Assembly (NCBI GenBank): GCA_020846535.1
Contig: JADLDR010000011.1
Location: 1-35,868, forward strand
DNA length: 35,868 bases
Direction: 5' to 3'
From: Armatimonadota bacterium
GTDB taxonomy: Bacteria; Armatimonadota; JADLDR01
Shown: in pieces, positions 9,193 through 17,758 of the stretch
How the letters are laid out: the number at the start of each line of letters is the position of its first letter
Position numbering within the stretch: position 1 is the stretch's first letter
Notes under the pieces: generated by a model
Database searches by the model: none
The model's input: the letters and a program-made list of their open reading frames with translations, nothing else
What the model was told of the DNA's origin: nothing
Translations under genes and position numbers: made by a program

Positions 9193-11385
9193 TCAGGCGG
9201 CCTGCGGAGCGACCGGCAGCATGTACACCGTGTTCTTGCCGGAGCGTTTGGCGTTATACATCGCCTGATCGGCCTCTTCCAGAAGCGGCTGATGTTTCTT
9301 CTCCTCAGTGTATTCCGCGATCCCGACACTCACCGTTACCTGGACGCCGCCGAACTGGTGGGTGGCGACCTGCCGGCATATCCTTTCTCCCACGATGGCC
9401 GCGTCTTCCCGCCTGGTTTCGGTGAGGATCAGGGCCATCTCATCCCCGCCGTAGCGGGCCGCGAAATCGGTCTGCCGGATATTTCGCTGGAGAATCGCGG
9501 CGATCTCCTGGAGAATCCGGTCGCCCCGGACATGGCCTACCCGGTCGTTGATCTCTTTGAAATCATCGATATCGACCATCATGAGGGAGAAAGGCCGGTG
9601 ATACCGCTGGTAGCGCCGAATCTCATCGGCAAGACGTTCGTGGAGGGCGCGGTGACTCGCCAGGCCGGTCAGGGCATCGGTGGTCGCCATTTCGGAGAGC
9701 TTCCAGTTGGCCTCTTCCAGCTGCCGGTAGTTTTCGGAAAGCTCCTGGTTGAGCGCATCGAGCTCCGCCGTCTGCTGGGACAGCTCCCCGGCATAGGCTT
9801 CGAGCTTGCGGTTGGCCTCCTCCAGGCTTCGGTGGCTCTTCTGGACGTCCTTATGGCGCTGCTGTAGCTCCTGATGCATTTTCGCCAGAAGATCCTTGCG
9901 CTCCATATTGTCGGCGGCGATGGCGAACTCGTTGCCGAAAACGAGCAGCAAGTCCCGTTCGTCGGCCTCGATGGGCCGCCCTGTCAGGGCCACCACCACC
10001 AGCCAGCCGACCATCCTGTCCCCCAGGTTGAAAGGGATGGAAACCACGCTGTCCATCGGGCGGCCCGTCGAATCGCCCATATCGGCCTTTTCCAGGAGGG
10101 CGCAGAGAGCCATGGCGTTGGAAGCTTCCCAGGAGGCTACCTCATGGGCGTGGTCGGGGTTGCCGGGCGCTTGGACGGACTCCAGGGCGTTCAGGGCCTG
10201 GTCGGTCAGGTTGTGCGAGGCTTTCCGCTCCGGGTGCATGGTCTCCGGGTTCATATAGAAGATGGCCCCTGCCTCGATCATGTAGGCATAGGTGAGCATC
10301 GCGAAGCCGTTGCAGAAAAGCTCGTCCAGGGTCGTCTGGCGGAGGATGACCTGCTGGAAGTCGACGATGGCCTGGAGCTGCCGCTGTCGGATTTGCAGGT
10401 GCTGGTTGCGCTCCTGGAGGGCGGCATTGACCAGGGCGATTTCGTTCTGCGCCAGATCGAACCGCTCCTGCGCGGCTTCCAGCAAGAGGGCATGGGTATG
10501 CTCCAACTCTCGGGTGCGTTCCTCGACTTTTTGCTTCATCTCCTGGTGCCGGCGATTCAATTCGGCGTGAAGGCTGCCCATCTCCTGGCTCATTTCATTG
10601 AAAGCCTGGGTCATCAGGCCGATCTCCCCCTTATCGAAATCAGGAACGCGGGCCGTATAGTCTCTCTGCCGGAGGCGCTGGAGGCTGTTTGTCATGACCT
10701 GGATCGGATGGGCCAGGAGGGAAGCGATCATAAAGCTGAGCAGGACGGAAACCGCCAGCATCACGATGAGCGCGATGGCGACGCCTCTGCGGAGCATCCC
10801 CTCCTGCCGGAGAATCTCCTGAGCCGACATATCCACTCCCACAATCGCCACCGCTTTGCCCGTATGATCCCGGACGGGGGCGTATCCCGAAAGCCAGTAA
10901 CCCCACTTATCCTGATTGATCTCGTTATCGGCAATCGGCCCGCTGAAAGCGTATTTGATTTGAGGATAATTCGCGATATTGTATTCTTCCCCGATCTGAG
11001 CGGGTGCTTCGTTATCCTCGATCCGTCCGTTCCCGTTTTCATCTTTGGGAAGCGTCGGGTCGATAACGAATTTCAGGGTCTCCTCCCGGGAAGACTTTCG
11101 CATCACATATATATATTTGATCGAAGGCACCGCCTGCTGAAGATCAAGTAGGTGAGATTGCAGTTTGCGGAAAACCGGCGTCTTGCGGTCGGCGGGGGTG
11201 CGCAGCCGGGAAAGGTCATCGGCGCTGAGGGTGAGGGCAGCGATGGACGCCACCGAACGGAGCCTGCTTTCCAAATGCTCCCGCAGGGCGTTCCGGGAGA
11301 TGTGATAAGCGACCAGCCCTGTGACGATGGAGGCCACTATCGCCAGGATTGCCAGATTCGCGGTGAGCTTGTTCCTGAAGGTCAT
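9193..11385 (-). CDS. Membrane-bound diguanylate cyclase (Cache-like sensor, HAMP, GAF-like, GGDEF)
   Basis: A 730-residue sensor protein. TM1 is at about residues 8-28 and TM2 at about 195-220. They enclose a Cache-like extracytoplasmic domain containing a D-x-N-G-N-G-x-I-x-D-N-E stretch reminiscent of a calcium-binding loop. HAMP, a long coiled coil, a GAF-like region and a second coiled coil follow, then a GGDEF domain. The active-site motif is GGDEM (646-650), with Met in place of the usual Phe, which is tolerated. An intact inhibitory I-site RQTD (637-640) lies five residues before it, so product feedback is likely. It should make c-di-GMP from two GTP at the inner membrane. The ATG at 11385 has GGAG about 8 nt upstream. 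The gene is convergent with the DUF58 gene (8-bp gap). Confidence 0.93.
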   Translation of the reverse strand: MTFRNKLTANLAILAIVASIVTGLVAYHISRNALREHLESRLRSVASIAALTLSADDLSRLRTPADRKTPVFRKLQSHLLDLQQAVPSIKYIYVMRKSSREETLKFVIDPTLPKDENGNGRIEDNEAPAQIGEEYNIANYPQIKYAFSGPIADNEINQDKWGYWLSGYAPVRDHTGKAVAIVGVDMSAQEILRQEGMLRRGVAIALIVMLAVSVLLSFMIASLLAHPIQVMTNSLQRLRQRDYTARVPDFDKGEIGLMTQAFNEMSQEMGSLHAELNRRHQEMKQKVEERTRELEHTHALLLEAAQERFDLAQNEIALVNAALQERNQHLQIRQRQLQAIVDFQQVILRQTTLDELFCNGFAMLTYAYMIEAGAIFYMNPETMHPERKASHNLTDQALNALESVQAPGNPDHAHEVASWEASNAMALCALLEKADMGDSTGRPMDSVVSIPFNLGDRMVGWLVVVALTGRPIEADERDLLLVFGNEFAIAADNMERKDLLAKMHQELQQRHKDVQKSHRSLEEANRKLEAYAGELSQQTAELDALNQELSENYRQLEEANWKLSEMATTDALTGLASHRALHERLADEIRRYQRYHRPFSLMMVDIDDFKEINDRVGHVRGDRILQEIAAILQRNIRQTDFAARYGGDEMALILTETRREDAAIVGERICRQVATHQFGGVQVTVSVGIAEYTEEKKHQPLLEEADQAMYNAKRSGKNTVYMLPVAPQAA

Positions 11386-11424
11386 ATTTTTACTCCATGC
11401 AAGGGCAGCTTGCTCGATTCGTAT

Positions 11425-11452
11425 ATTATGGGAGCTTTCGCCTGCTTGTCAT
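11425..11452 (-). promoter_or_regulatory. Putative sigma70-type promoter of the GGDEF gene
   Basis: On the minus strand ATGACA (-35, 11447-11452) and CATAAT (-10, 11425-11430) are spaced by 16 nt, each one base off consensus, about 40 bp before the GGDEF start codon. The -35 box overlaps the edge of the dispersed repeat at 11449-11558. Confidence 0.4.
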
Positions 11453-11558
11453 TGTGAGGAGCATTGCGACGCGGCAATCTCCAGAGCCACAAAAGCACGA
11501 AGCCATCCGGGTATTTCCGGCCTGAAGATTGCCGCGTCGCTTGTACTCCTCGCAATGA
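11449..11558. repeat. MITE-like inverted-repeat element, copy 1
   Basis: Left arm 11449-11480 (TCATTGTGAGGAG... GCGGCAATCT) and right arm 11526-11558 (AGATTGCCGCGTCGC... CGCAATGA) are near-perfect reverse complements of about 32 nt around a 45-nt centre. Related elements lie at 13931-14108 and 34246-34334. There is no ORF for a transposase, so it is a non-mobile or non-autonomous element, or a large RNA hairpin. The remainder of the 11386-11832 gap shows nothing else recognised. Confidence 0.8.
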
Positions 11559-11832
11559 TAGATGCCGCACTTTGACATTCAAGCGAAAGCCCTGATTATG
11601 TGCGCTGTCTCTCTGGAAGCCGATCTCCACCTTCATTCAATCGGCTATGCGCCCTCCCCATTATCGGCAATCTTTGCCGCTTTCCCTATAGGTTACAGTG
11701 AAAAATCGCGGTAAAATCGAGTTTCGCTTCCGGGAGGAGTGGAAAGAGGCGTCCTTCTCCCGATAATATATGCAGGAAATCGCTTGCGATGCAGCGTATT
11801 CTGAGGGTGTGCCCTCTCGAAAAGGAGTATCG

Positions 11833-13878
11833 ATGTCTTATCCCTGTTTTTTCTGCGCGCTTCTGGCGGCGCTGGCGTTTCTGGGAATCAAACCGGCTTC
11901 CGCGCAAAAGGGTGTGAAGGCCCCGGCGGTTCCTCTGATCGTTCGTGATCCATATCTCAATATATGGTCCGCCGCCGATCACCTGACCGATGCCTGGCCG
12001 GTGGCCTGGAACGGGCCGATCCGGGCCATCGCCGGGATGATCAGGATCGACGGACGGCCCTTCCGCTTTATCGGCCTGCCCGACCGGCCCGAACCGCCCC
12101 TGCCTCAGATCGAAGTGCATATCTATCCCACCCAGACGGTTTACCGCTTTCAAGGCGAAGGGGTGGCCCTGGAACTGACCTTTCTCACCCCCTTCGACCC
12201 CAAAGACCTGCAAACCCTCAGCCTGCCGGTCACCTATCTGTATGTTTCGGTGAAAGCGTCAGGGCCGTCGCCGCGCAATGTGCAGCTTTATCTGGATATC
12301 AGTGGCGAGTGGGCCGCCGGTGACAGCAGCCGCTCTATCGTCTGGGAAACGCCGGCCCTGGAGGGCGAAGGCCGAAAGCTGAGGGCTTTCGCGATCCGCA
12401 GCCAGCAGGCGTCTCCCCTGACGCAGACCGGCGAATATCCGGACTGGGGCTTCCCCGTCTGGGCGGTCCCCGATGACCCCGCTCTCACCTGGGAGGCGAG
12501 CGGCCACGATGTCCGGAGACGCTTTGCGGCCAGCGGAAAACTCGGCAACCGGGTGGATTCCCGGCAGCCGCGCCCTGTCCGGGAAGACTGGCCGGTGTTC
12601 GCGTTCGCCTGGGACCTGGGCGATGTCAGCCGGTTGGCGGCCTCCCGCCGCGTCGCGCTGGCTCACATCAAAGAGGATGTGACCCGCTTGATGGGAGAGA
12701 CCTATAAATCGCTCTGGACGGCGTATTACCCTTCATGGCAGGCCATGCTGCTCGATGCGGACGCCCGCTTTCCTGCCTTTCACAGAAAGCAGGACGGCTT
12801 CGACCGGCAACTGCTGGCCGCTGCGTGGCGGGCCGGAGGGGAAGACTACGCGACCCTGGTCTCTCTGTGCCTCCGGCAGTCCTTTGCCGGGGCGGAATTC
12901 GGAACCGCCGGGGGGAAGCAGCGGATGTTCGTCAAGGAGATCAGTAGCGGGGGGTTCATCCAGACGGTGGATGTCCTCTATCCGGCCTCTCCGGTTTTCC
13001 TGCTGCTCAACCCCGACCTGCTCAAGATGCAGCTCGATCCGGTCTTCGATTTCGTCGAAAGTGGCCTGTGGCAGAAGCCGTTCGCCCCTCACGACCTGGG
13101 GTTCTATCCGGTCGCGACCGGCCAGACCTACGGGGGCGATATGCCGGTCGAGGAAAGCGGCAATATGCTGCTCATGACAGCCGCTTATACGGCCCGTACC
13201 GGCAAGGCCGAATATGCAGCCGCCCGCTATCCGGCCCTCAGAGGGTGGGCCGACTACCTCATCGCCCACGGCCTGCGCCCGGAGCGCCAGCTCTGCACCG
13301 ACGATTTCACCGGGCCGATTGACCTCAACACCAACCTGGCCTTAAAAGCTATCTTCGGGGTGGGCGCTTTCGCCCGGATGGCGAAGCAGGCGGGGAACGA
13401 TCCGGACGCAGCGCGCTACCGGGCAGAGGCGGAACGGATGATGGCCGCCTGGCTCCGGGATGCCCGCTCCGGAGATCGCTTCAGGATGGTTTATGACGAC
13501 CCGGATTCCTGGAGCCTGAAATACAATGTCTTCTACGAAAGGCTTCTGGCCCTGAACCTCTTTCCTAAAGAGGCATTGGCCGCCGAACTCCGGCACTATC
13601 TGGCCCGGCAGAACGCCTACGGAACCCCGCTCGACGGGCGGCACACCTACACAAAGGGCGACTGGCTCAGTTGGATCGCCGCCGCTGCTCCGGACAGAAA
13701 AACCGGAGACGCTTTTCTGAAGCCCCTGGTCCGGTTCCTGAAGGAATCGCCCTCCCGTGTCCCCTTCTCCGACTGGCACGATACGATCACCGGCCAATCG
13801 GTCGGCTTTGCGGCCCGCCCTGTCGTCGGGGCCATCTTCGCCCTGCTGCTCATGGACGCCATGAGCCGTCCGCGATAA
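11833..13878 (+). CDS. Secreted glutaminase A (GtaA)-like protein, DUF5127/DUF4965 six-hairpin family
   Basis: The 681-residue product begins with a signal peptide (MSYPCFFCALLAALAFLGIK, likely cleaved after PASA). An N-terminal beta-rich DUF5127/DUF4964-like region starts at VPLIVRDPYLNIWSAADHL. A (alpha/alpha)6 six-hairpin domain follows, with LCTDDFTGPIDLNTNLALKA and YTKGDWLSWIAA, and the C-terminal SDWHDTITGQSVGFAARPVV is characteristic of this family. The name comes from fungal glutaminase A; bacterial members sit among glycoside hydrolases and their true substrates are mostly unknown. ATG 11833 is chosen because AAAGGAG is at 11821-11827 and the signal peptide follows. It shares strand and region with the MFS and DUF6259 genes, separated by a repeat-bearing gap. 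Confidence 0.85.
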   Translation: MSYPCFFCALLAALAFLGIKPASAQKGVKAPAVPLIVRDPYLNIWSAADHLTDAWPVAWNGPIRAIAGMIRIDGRPFRFIGLPDRPEPPLPQIEVHIYPTQTVYRFQGEGVALELTFLTPFDPKDLQTLSLPVTYLYVSVKASGPSPRNVQLYLDISGEWAAGDSSRSIVWETPALEGEGRKLRAFAIRSQQASPLTQTGEYPDWGFPVWAVPDDPALTWEASGHDVRRRFAASGKLGNRVDSRQPRPVREDWPVFAFAWDLGDVSRLAASRRVALAHIKEDVTRLMGETYKSLWTAYYPSWQAMLLDADARFPAFHRKQDGFDRQLLAAAWRAGGEDYATLVSLCLRQSFAGAEFGTAGGKQRMFVKEISSGGFIQTVDVLYPASPVFLLLNPDLLKMQLDPVFDFVESGLWQKPFAPHDLGFYPVATGQTYGGDMPVEESGNMLLMTAAYTARTGKAEYAAARYPALRGWADYLIAHGLRPERQLCTDDFTGPIDLNTNLALKAIFGVGAFARMAKQAGNDPDAARYRAEAERMMAAWLRDARSGDRFRMVYDDPDSWSLKYNVFYERLLALNLFPKEALAAELRHYLARQNAYGTPLDGRHTYTKGDWLSWIAAAAPDRKTGDAFLKPLVRFLKESPSRVPFSDWHDTITGQSVGFAARPVVGAIFALLLMDAMSRPR

Positions 13879-13930
13879 GAAGGTGTCAGGCTGCACGGCG
13901 GAGAATGTGGATTGCGCTCATGTCGATATC

Positions 13931-14108
13931 CTTGCGAGGGCGAAGCCCGAAGCCATCTCCAGAGGAACATCGACAAGGATCATTCTATCGATGCCGCCTG
14001 CGAGGAGCGACAGCGACGAAGCAATCCCCAGGGTCACGCCCACGAGTAGCGCCTTCGTGCATTTGTTAGGCCGGAGATGGCCGCGTCGCTTTCTCTCTTC
14101 GCAATGAC
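13931..14108. repeat. MITE-like inverted-repeat element, copy 2 (composite)
   Basis: This stretch contains a left-type arm at 13998-14030 (CTGCGAGGAGCGACAGCGACG) and a right-type arm at about 14071-14108 (GGAGATGGCCGCGTCGC... CGCAATGA). A further degraded left-type segment lies at 13931-13960 (CTTGCGAGGGCGAAGC). The inner ATTTGTTAGGC matches copy 3. It fills most of the 284-bp gap between the GtaA-like gene and the MFS gene; no ORF of note. Confidence 0.7.
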
Positions 14109-14162
14109 AGGCGAACCGGGCGAACAGAAGGATTGTCCTTGCCCATATCAATGGAGGCTTGA

Positions 14163-15335
14163 TTGTTTCGTCGTTTGAATTATTCGAAAGACCTCTGGCT
14201 GCTGGCCGGGGCCACGTTTTGCCTGATGTTCGGGTTTGGCATCCAGATGGCGATCTTCACCAACTTTCTGGTGCAGAGAATCGGTATCAAGCCCCATGAG
14301 ATGGGATGGCTGGAATCCATCCGCGAGGTTCCGGGCTTCCTGACGGCCTTTATCAACGGGGCGGTAGGCTGGATGCCTGAGCCGTACCTGGGCGGGATTT
14401 CCCTTCTGGTGATGGCGTTCGGGATGGGCAGCTACTTTATGGTCAGCAGCATCCCCGGCCTGGTGGGGGTGTCGTTCCTGTGGAGCGTGGGGTTCCACAC
14501 CTGGTCGCCCCTTTCCGCCTCCATGATTCTGGGATTGACCCGCCAGGAGGAGGCCGGGAAGCGGTTGGGGGAGATGGGCAGCATCGGGGCGCTGGCCGGG
14601 CTGAGCGCGATGGGGCTGGTCTACCTCATCTCCAGCCGGATCGATTTTCGGATCATGTTCCTGCTGGCGGGGGCGTGCATCGCGGTCAGCGGGCTGCTGG
14701 TCCTCCAGGTCAGAAAGGATATCGGCCACCCGCAGCGGCCCCGGTTTCTGTTCCGCAGGCGCTACGGCCTCTATTACCTCCTGACCTTTCTGGAAGGCTG
14801 CCGTCGTCAGATTTTCGGGACATTCGCCATCTTCGCCCTGGTCAGGGTCTACCATACCCAGGTCACGACCGTCGCCCTCCTGATGATCGTGAACAGTCTG
14901 ATCAACCTGATGATGGCCCCTGTGGTGGGCCGGTGGATCGACAGGGTGGGGGAAAGAGTTGCCCTGACGGTCAATTACATTGTCGTGTTCTTTATCTTTC
15001 TAGGATACGCCACCATTCACCAGGCCCATGTGCTTTATGCGCTTTACATCGCTGACAGCTTCTTCTTTTTATTGAGTATGTCAGTTTCAATCTATCTTAA
15101 AAAAATCTGCGCTCCTGAAGACATGACGCCCACACTGGCGATGGGAACCACCTGGAACCATGTGGCCGCTGTGGCCGTGCCCGTCACCGGGGGCTACCTA
15201 TGGGATTATTACGGCTATGAGGTCGCCTTCTACGGGGGGATGCTGGTGGTACTCATCTCCCTGGTCAGCGCCCAGCTCCTCCGGTCCGCGAAACCGGTTT
15301 CCCTGGAGGCCGATGCGCTTGCGGCAGAGGACTGA
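14163..15335 (+). CDS. Major facilitator superfamily transporter
   Basis: The 390-residue product is almost entirely hydrophobic, with about twelve predicted membrane segments in two halves and a central basic loop around RPRFLFRRRYG, the normal MFS plan. An MFS-type loop motif, GRWIDRVGERVAL, sits early in the second half. The start is a TTG at 14163, supported by GGAGG at 14151-14155; no ATG with homology lies nearby. The downstream DUF6259 gene begins 2 bp after its stop, so the two are co-translated. Substrate is unknown; a sugar or oligosaccharide released by the neighbouring hydrolases is a reasonable inference. Confidence 0.85.
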   Translation: MFRRLNYSKDLWLLAGATFCLMFGFGIQMAIFTNFLVQRIGIKPHEMGWLESIREVPGFLTAFINGAVGWMPEPYLGGISLLVMAFGMGSYFMVSSIPGLVGVSFLWSVGFHTWSPLSASMILGLTRQEEAGKRLGEMGSIGALAGLSAMGLVYLISSRIDFRIMFLLAGACIAVSGLLVLQVRKDIGHPQRPRFLFRRRYGLYYLLTFLEGCRRQIFGTFAIFALVRVYHTQVTTVALLMIVNSLINLMMAPVVGRWIDRVGERVALTVNYIVVFFIFLGYATIHQAHVLYALYIADSFFFLLSMSVSIYLKKICAPEDMTPTLAMGTTWNHVAAVAVPVTGGYLWDYYGYEVAFYGGMLVVLISLVSAQLLRSAKPVSLEADALAAED

Positions 15336-15337
15336 CG

Positions 15338-17587
15338 ATGCGGCTGCCCCTATCGCTGGCAGTCGGCTTCATGGCCGCCTGCCTCCCCGCCTCGCCACCC
15401 GACCAGAGCGATATCGGCCTCTCCAATGGGAAGATGAGGGTGTGCTTCGATCCGGCGAATGGCGGCCTTCGCGAGATCGGATCGCCTGAAAGTCTGCCTG
15501 CCGTAACCGGCGGGCCGCCGGGCCTCTGGAAACTGGCGGTCGTTTCGTCTTCCGGTCCCGGTGAGATCACCCCGGCTCAGGCCCGTTCGTTCAGGAGCGA
15601 GCGCCTGGGGAAGCGCGGGATCAAGCTGATATGGTCGGATTTCCGGGCCGAAGATGCCGGCAGCCTGACGGTTACCTGCGAGGTCAGCCTTCGGCCCGGA
15701 GAACCGGCCAGCGATTGGCGTCTTCGCGCCGACGGCCTGGGCACACTGCGGCTGCAGGAGGTATTTTACCCGATCCTGCCCGCTATTGCCCGGCATCCCG
15801 AAGAGCGGCTGGCGGTTCCCCTGTGGATGGGCCAGCTTTCCCGGAATCCCAGGCATCTCCTCCGGGGGAACCGGCTTCAATTCGATTATCCCGGCCTGAC
15901 CTCCATGCAGTGCATGGCCTGGTACGCCGAGGGCGGGCCGGGCCTCTATCTGGCCTGTGACGACGCCCGCGCCTACCGGAAAAGCTTCATCCTGGAAGGC
16001 GGCCCTGACGGGCAGGTTGGCGCATGGCTGTCTCATCTGCCGGAAAGCGGCTCCGGCCAATCCTGCTATGCGCTTCCCTACCGCGTTTCGGTGCGCCTCT
16101 TCCAGGGCGACTGGTTCACCGCCGCGGAGATGTACCGTGCCTGGGCCGTCCGCCAGGCATGGGCTAAAAAGAGCCGCCTCCGGAGCGGGGCCGTTCCGGG
16201 CTGGGCGCGGAGTACCGCGCTCTGGGTCTGGAACCGGGGCCGTTCCGGGGAAGTTCTGCCTCCGGCGGAGATCCTTCAGGAAAAGCTAGGGCTGCCGGTT
16301 TCGGTCTTCTGGCACTGGTGGCACGGCTGCGCCTATGACGCCGGGTTCCCCGAATATCTCCCGCCCCGCGAAGGCGCAGACTCCTTCAAAGCCGCCCTGC
16401 AAGGGGCTCACCGGAACGGCGTCCACGCCCTGATCTATATGAACCAGCGGCTCTGGAGCATGACCGCGGGAAGCTGGAAGTCCGAAGGGGCCGAGCGCTT
16501 CGCCGTGAAAAACCGCAAAGGCGAGATCACGCCGGAGGTCTATAATGCCTTTACCCGCACACCCTGCGCGTCCATGTGCATCCACACGGCGTTCTGGCGC
16601 AGCAAATACGCCTCCCTGGCCGAAGGGGCGCTTCGAGAACTCGGCGCGGACGGGATTTATATGGATCAGGCATGCAGCAGCCTGGCCTGCTATGACCCCG
16701 CCCACGGCCACCCGGCAGGCGGTGGAACTTACTGGATGGAGGGATTTCGCAAGCTCTCCGCAGACATCCGCCGCCGCTTGTATCCCCGCAAATCCGCCCT
16801 GGCCGGCGAAGGGGTGGGCGAATCGTGGCTGCCGCATCTGGACCTGATGCTCAGCCTGGAGGTCAGCCGCGAACGGTACGCCGGGCCGGACGGCTGGGAG
16901 CCGATCCCCTTCTTCCAGGCCGTCTACCACCCTTATGTGATCCAGTACGGCAGCTATTCCTCCCTGACCCTTCCCCCTTATGACAACCTCTGGCCTCCTG
17001 AGTTCGCCCCCGAAGAGCCGCTCCGGCTGCTGGACCGGAAGTTCTCCCGGCAGTTTTTTCTGGAGCAGGCACGGGCCTTCGTCTGGGGCCAGCAGCTCGC
17101 CCTCGCCAACTTCCTCCCCGACCACCTCCGGGAACGGCCCGAAGAGATCGGCTATGTTCTGGGCCTCGCCCGCCTGCGCCATCAGGCGATGAAATTCCTG
17201 GCGCAAGGGACGTTCCTGCGCCCTCCCCAAACAGACGCCTCGGAAGCGGAAATCGATATGTCCCGCCTCTCCATCTACGCCGGCCAGGACGGCAGGCTGA
17301 CCGCTTTCCGCATGAGAACCCCGCAGGTTCTGGCCGGAGCCTGGCGCTCCCCCGACGGCAGCATCGGGATCGCTCTAGCCAGCATTGCAGACAGCCCTCT
17401 GGAAATCCGGCTCACCCTTGATCCGGCGGCCCACCGGCTGCCCCATCGGGGCCGCCTCTGGCGCATCGACAGCGCAGGCCGCCGCTATGCAGGCCGCTTC
17501 AGGCGCGGGGATATGGCTCTGACGGTCGCTCTGCCGGCAAGGGGAGCCTGTATGATAGAGTTCGAGGGGGATCGCAGGGTGAAATAG
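15338..17587 (+). CDS. DUF6259-type exported TIM-barrel glycosidase-like protein
   Basis: The 749-residue product starts MRLPLSLAVGFMAACLPAS, a signal peptide whose MAAC could be a weak lipobox, so an envelope lipoprotein is possible. An N-terminal beta-sandwich (IGLSNGKMRVCFDPANGG onward) precedes a TIM-barrel region with VFWHWWHGCAYDAGFPEYLP, ALIYMNQRLW, LGADGIYMDQACSS and YDPAHGHPAGGGTYW, and then a C-terminal beta domain. The pattern matches DUF6259 proteins, uncharacterised relatives of clan GH-D enzymes; Asp in GADGIYMDQ is the likely catalytic strand-end acid. It starts 2 bp after the MFS stop, suggesting that the enzyme's product and the transporter's substrate are linked. Substrate unknown. 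Confidence 0.75.
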   Translation: MRLPLSLAVGFMAACLPASPPDQSDIGLSNGKMRVCFDPANGGLREIGSPESLPAVTGGPPGLWKLAVVSSSGPGEITPAQARSFRSERLGKRGIKLIWSDFRAEDAGSLTVTCEVSLRPGEPASDWRLRADGLGTLRLQEVFYPILPAIARHPEERLAVPLWMGQLSRNPRHLLRGNRLQFDYPGLTSMQCMAWYAEGGPGLYLACDDARAYRKSFILEGGPDGQVGAWLSHLPESGSGQSCYALPYRVSVRLFQGDWFTAAEMYRAWAVRQAWAKKSRLRSGAVPGWARSTALWVWNRGRSGEVLPPAEILQEKLGLPVSVFWHWWHGCAYDAGFPEYLPPREGADSFKAALQGAHRNGVHALIYMNQRLWSMTAGSWKSEGAERFAVKNRKGEITPEVYNAFTRTPCASMCIHTAFWRSKYASLAEGALRELGADGIYMDQACSSLACYDPAHGHPAGGGTYWMEGFRKLSADIRRRLYPRKSALAGEGVGESWLPHLDLMLSLEVSRERYAGPDGWEPIPFFQAVYHPYVIQYGSYSSLTLPPYDNLWPPEFAPEEPLRLLDRKFSRQFFLEQARAFVWGQQLALANFLPDHLRERPEEIGYVLGLARLRHQAMKFLAQGTFLRPPQTDASEAEIDMSRLSIYAGQDGRLTAFRMRTPQVLAGAWRSPDGSIGIALASIADSPLEIRLTLDPAAHRLPHRGRLWRIDSAGRRYAGRFRRGDMALTVALPARGACMIEFEGDRRVK

Positions 17588-17695
17588 ACAAAGGGGCAAA
17601 CCCAAGCGTGAGGTGAAATCAAGAAGTGTGCGGAGGCATCGGAACGGGCATGGGAAGGCCCGGCAGGTCATGTCGACGTGCCGGGCGGAGATATG

Positions 17696-17752
17696 GAGAG
17701 TCGGTTGACGCCCTTGTTTTTTAGGCGAGCAGCGCCCGACTCTCTCCTTTTT
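17696..17752. terminator. Terminator-like hairpin between convergent genes
   Basis: A 9-bp stem GAGAGTCGG (17696-17704) with CCGACTCTC (17736-17744) is followed by TCC and a five-T run at 17748-17752, just after the DUF6259 gene. A second GC-rich inverted repeat (GCCCGGCA with TGCCGGGC) lies at about 17658-17685. The neighbouring dehydrogenase runs toward it from the other side, so it may serve both strands. Confidence 0.55.
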
Positions 17753-17758
17753 ACATCC

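Noticed and set aside
9874..11151. Plus-strand 425-codon frame opposite the diguanylate cyclase
   Set aside because: Shadow of the HAMP/GGDEF gene, which has full domain support.
11449..11558. Possible CRISPR or tRNA-like structure
   Set aside because: A single inverted repeat without regularly spaced direct repeats, and no cloverleaf.
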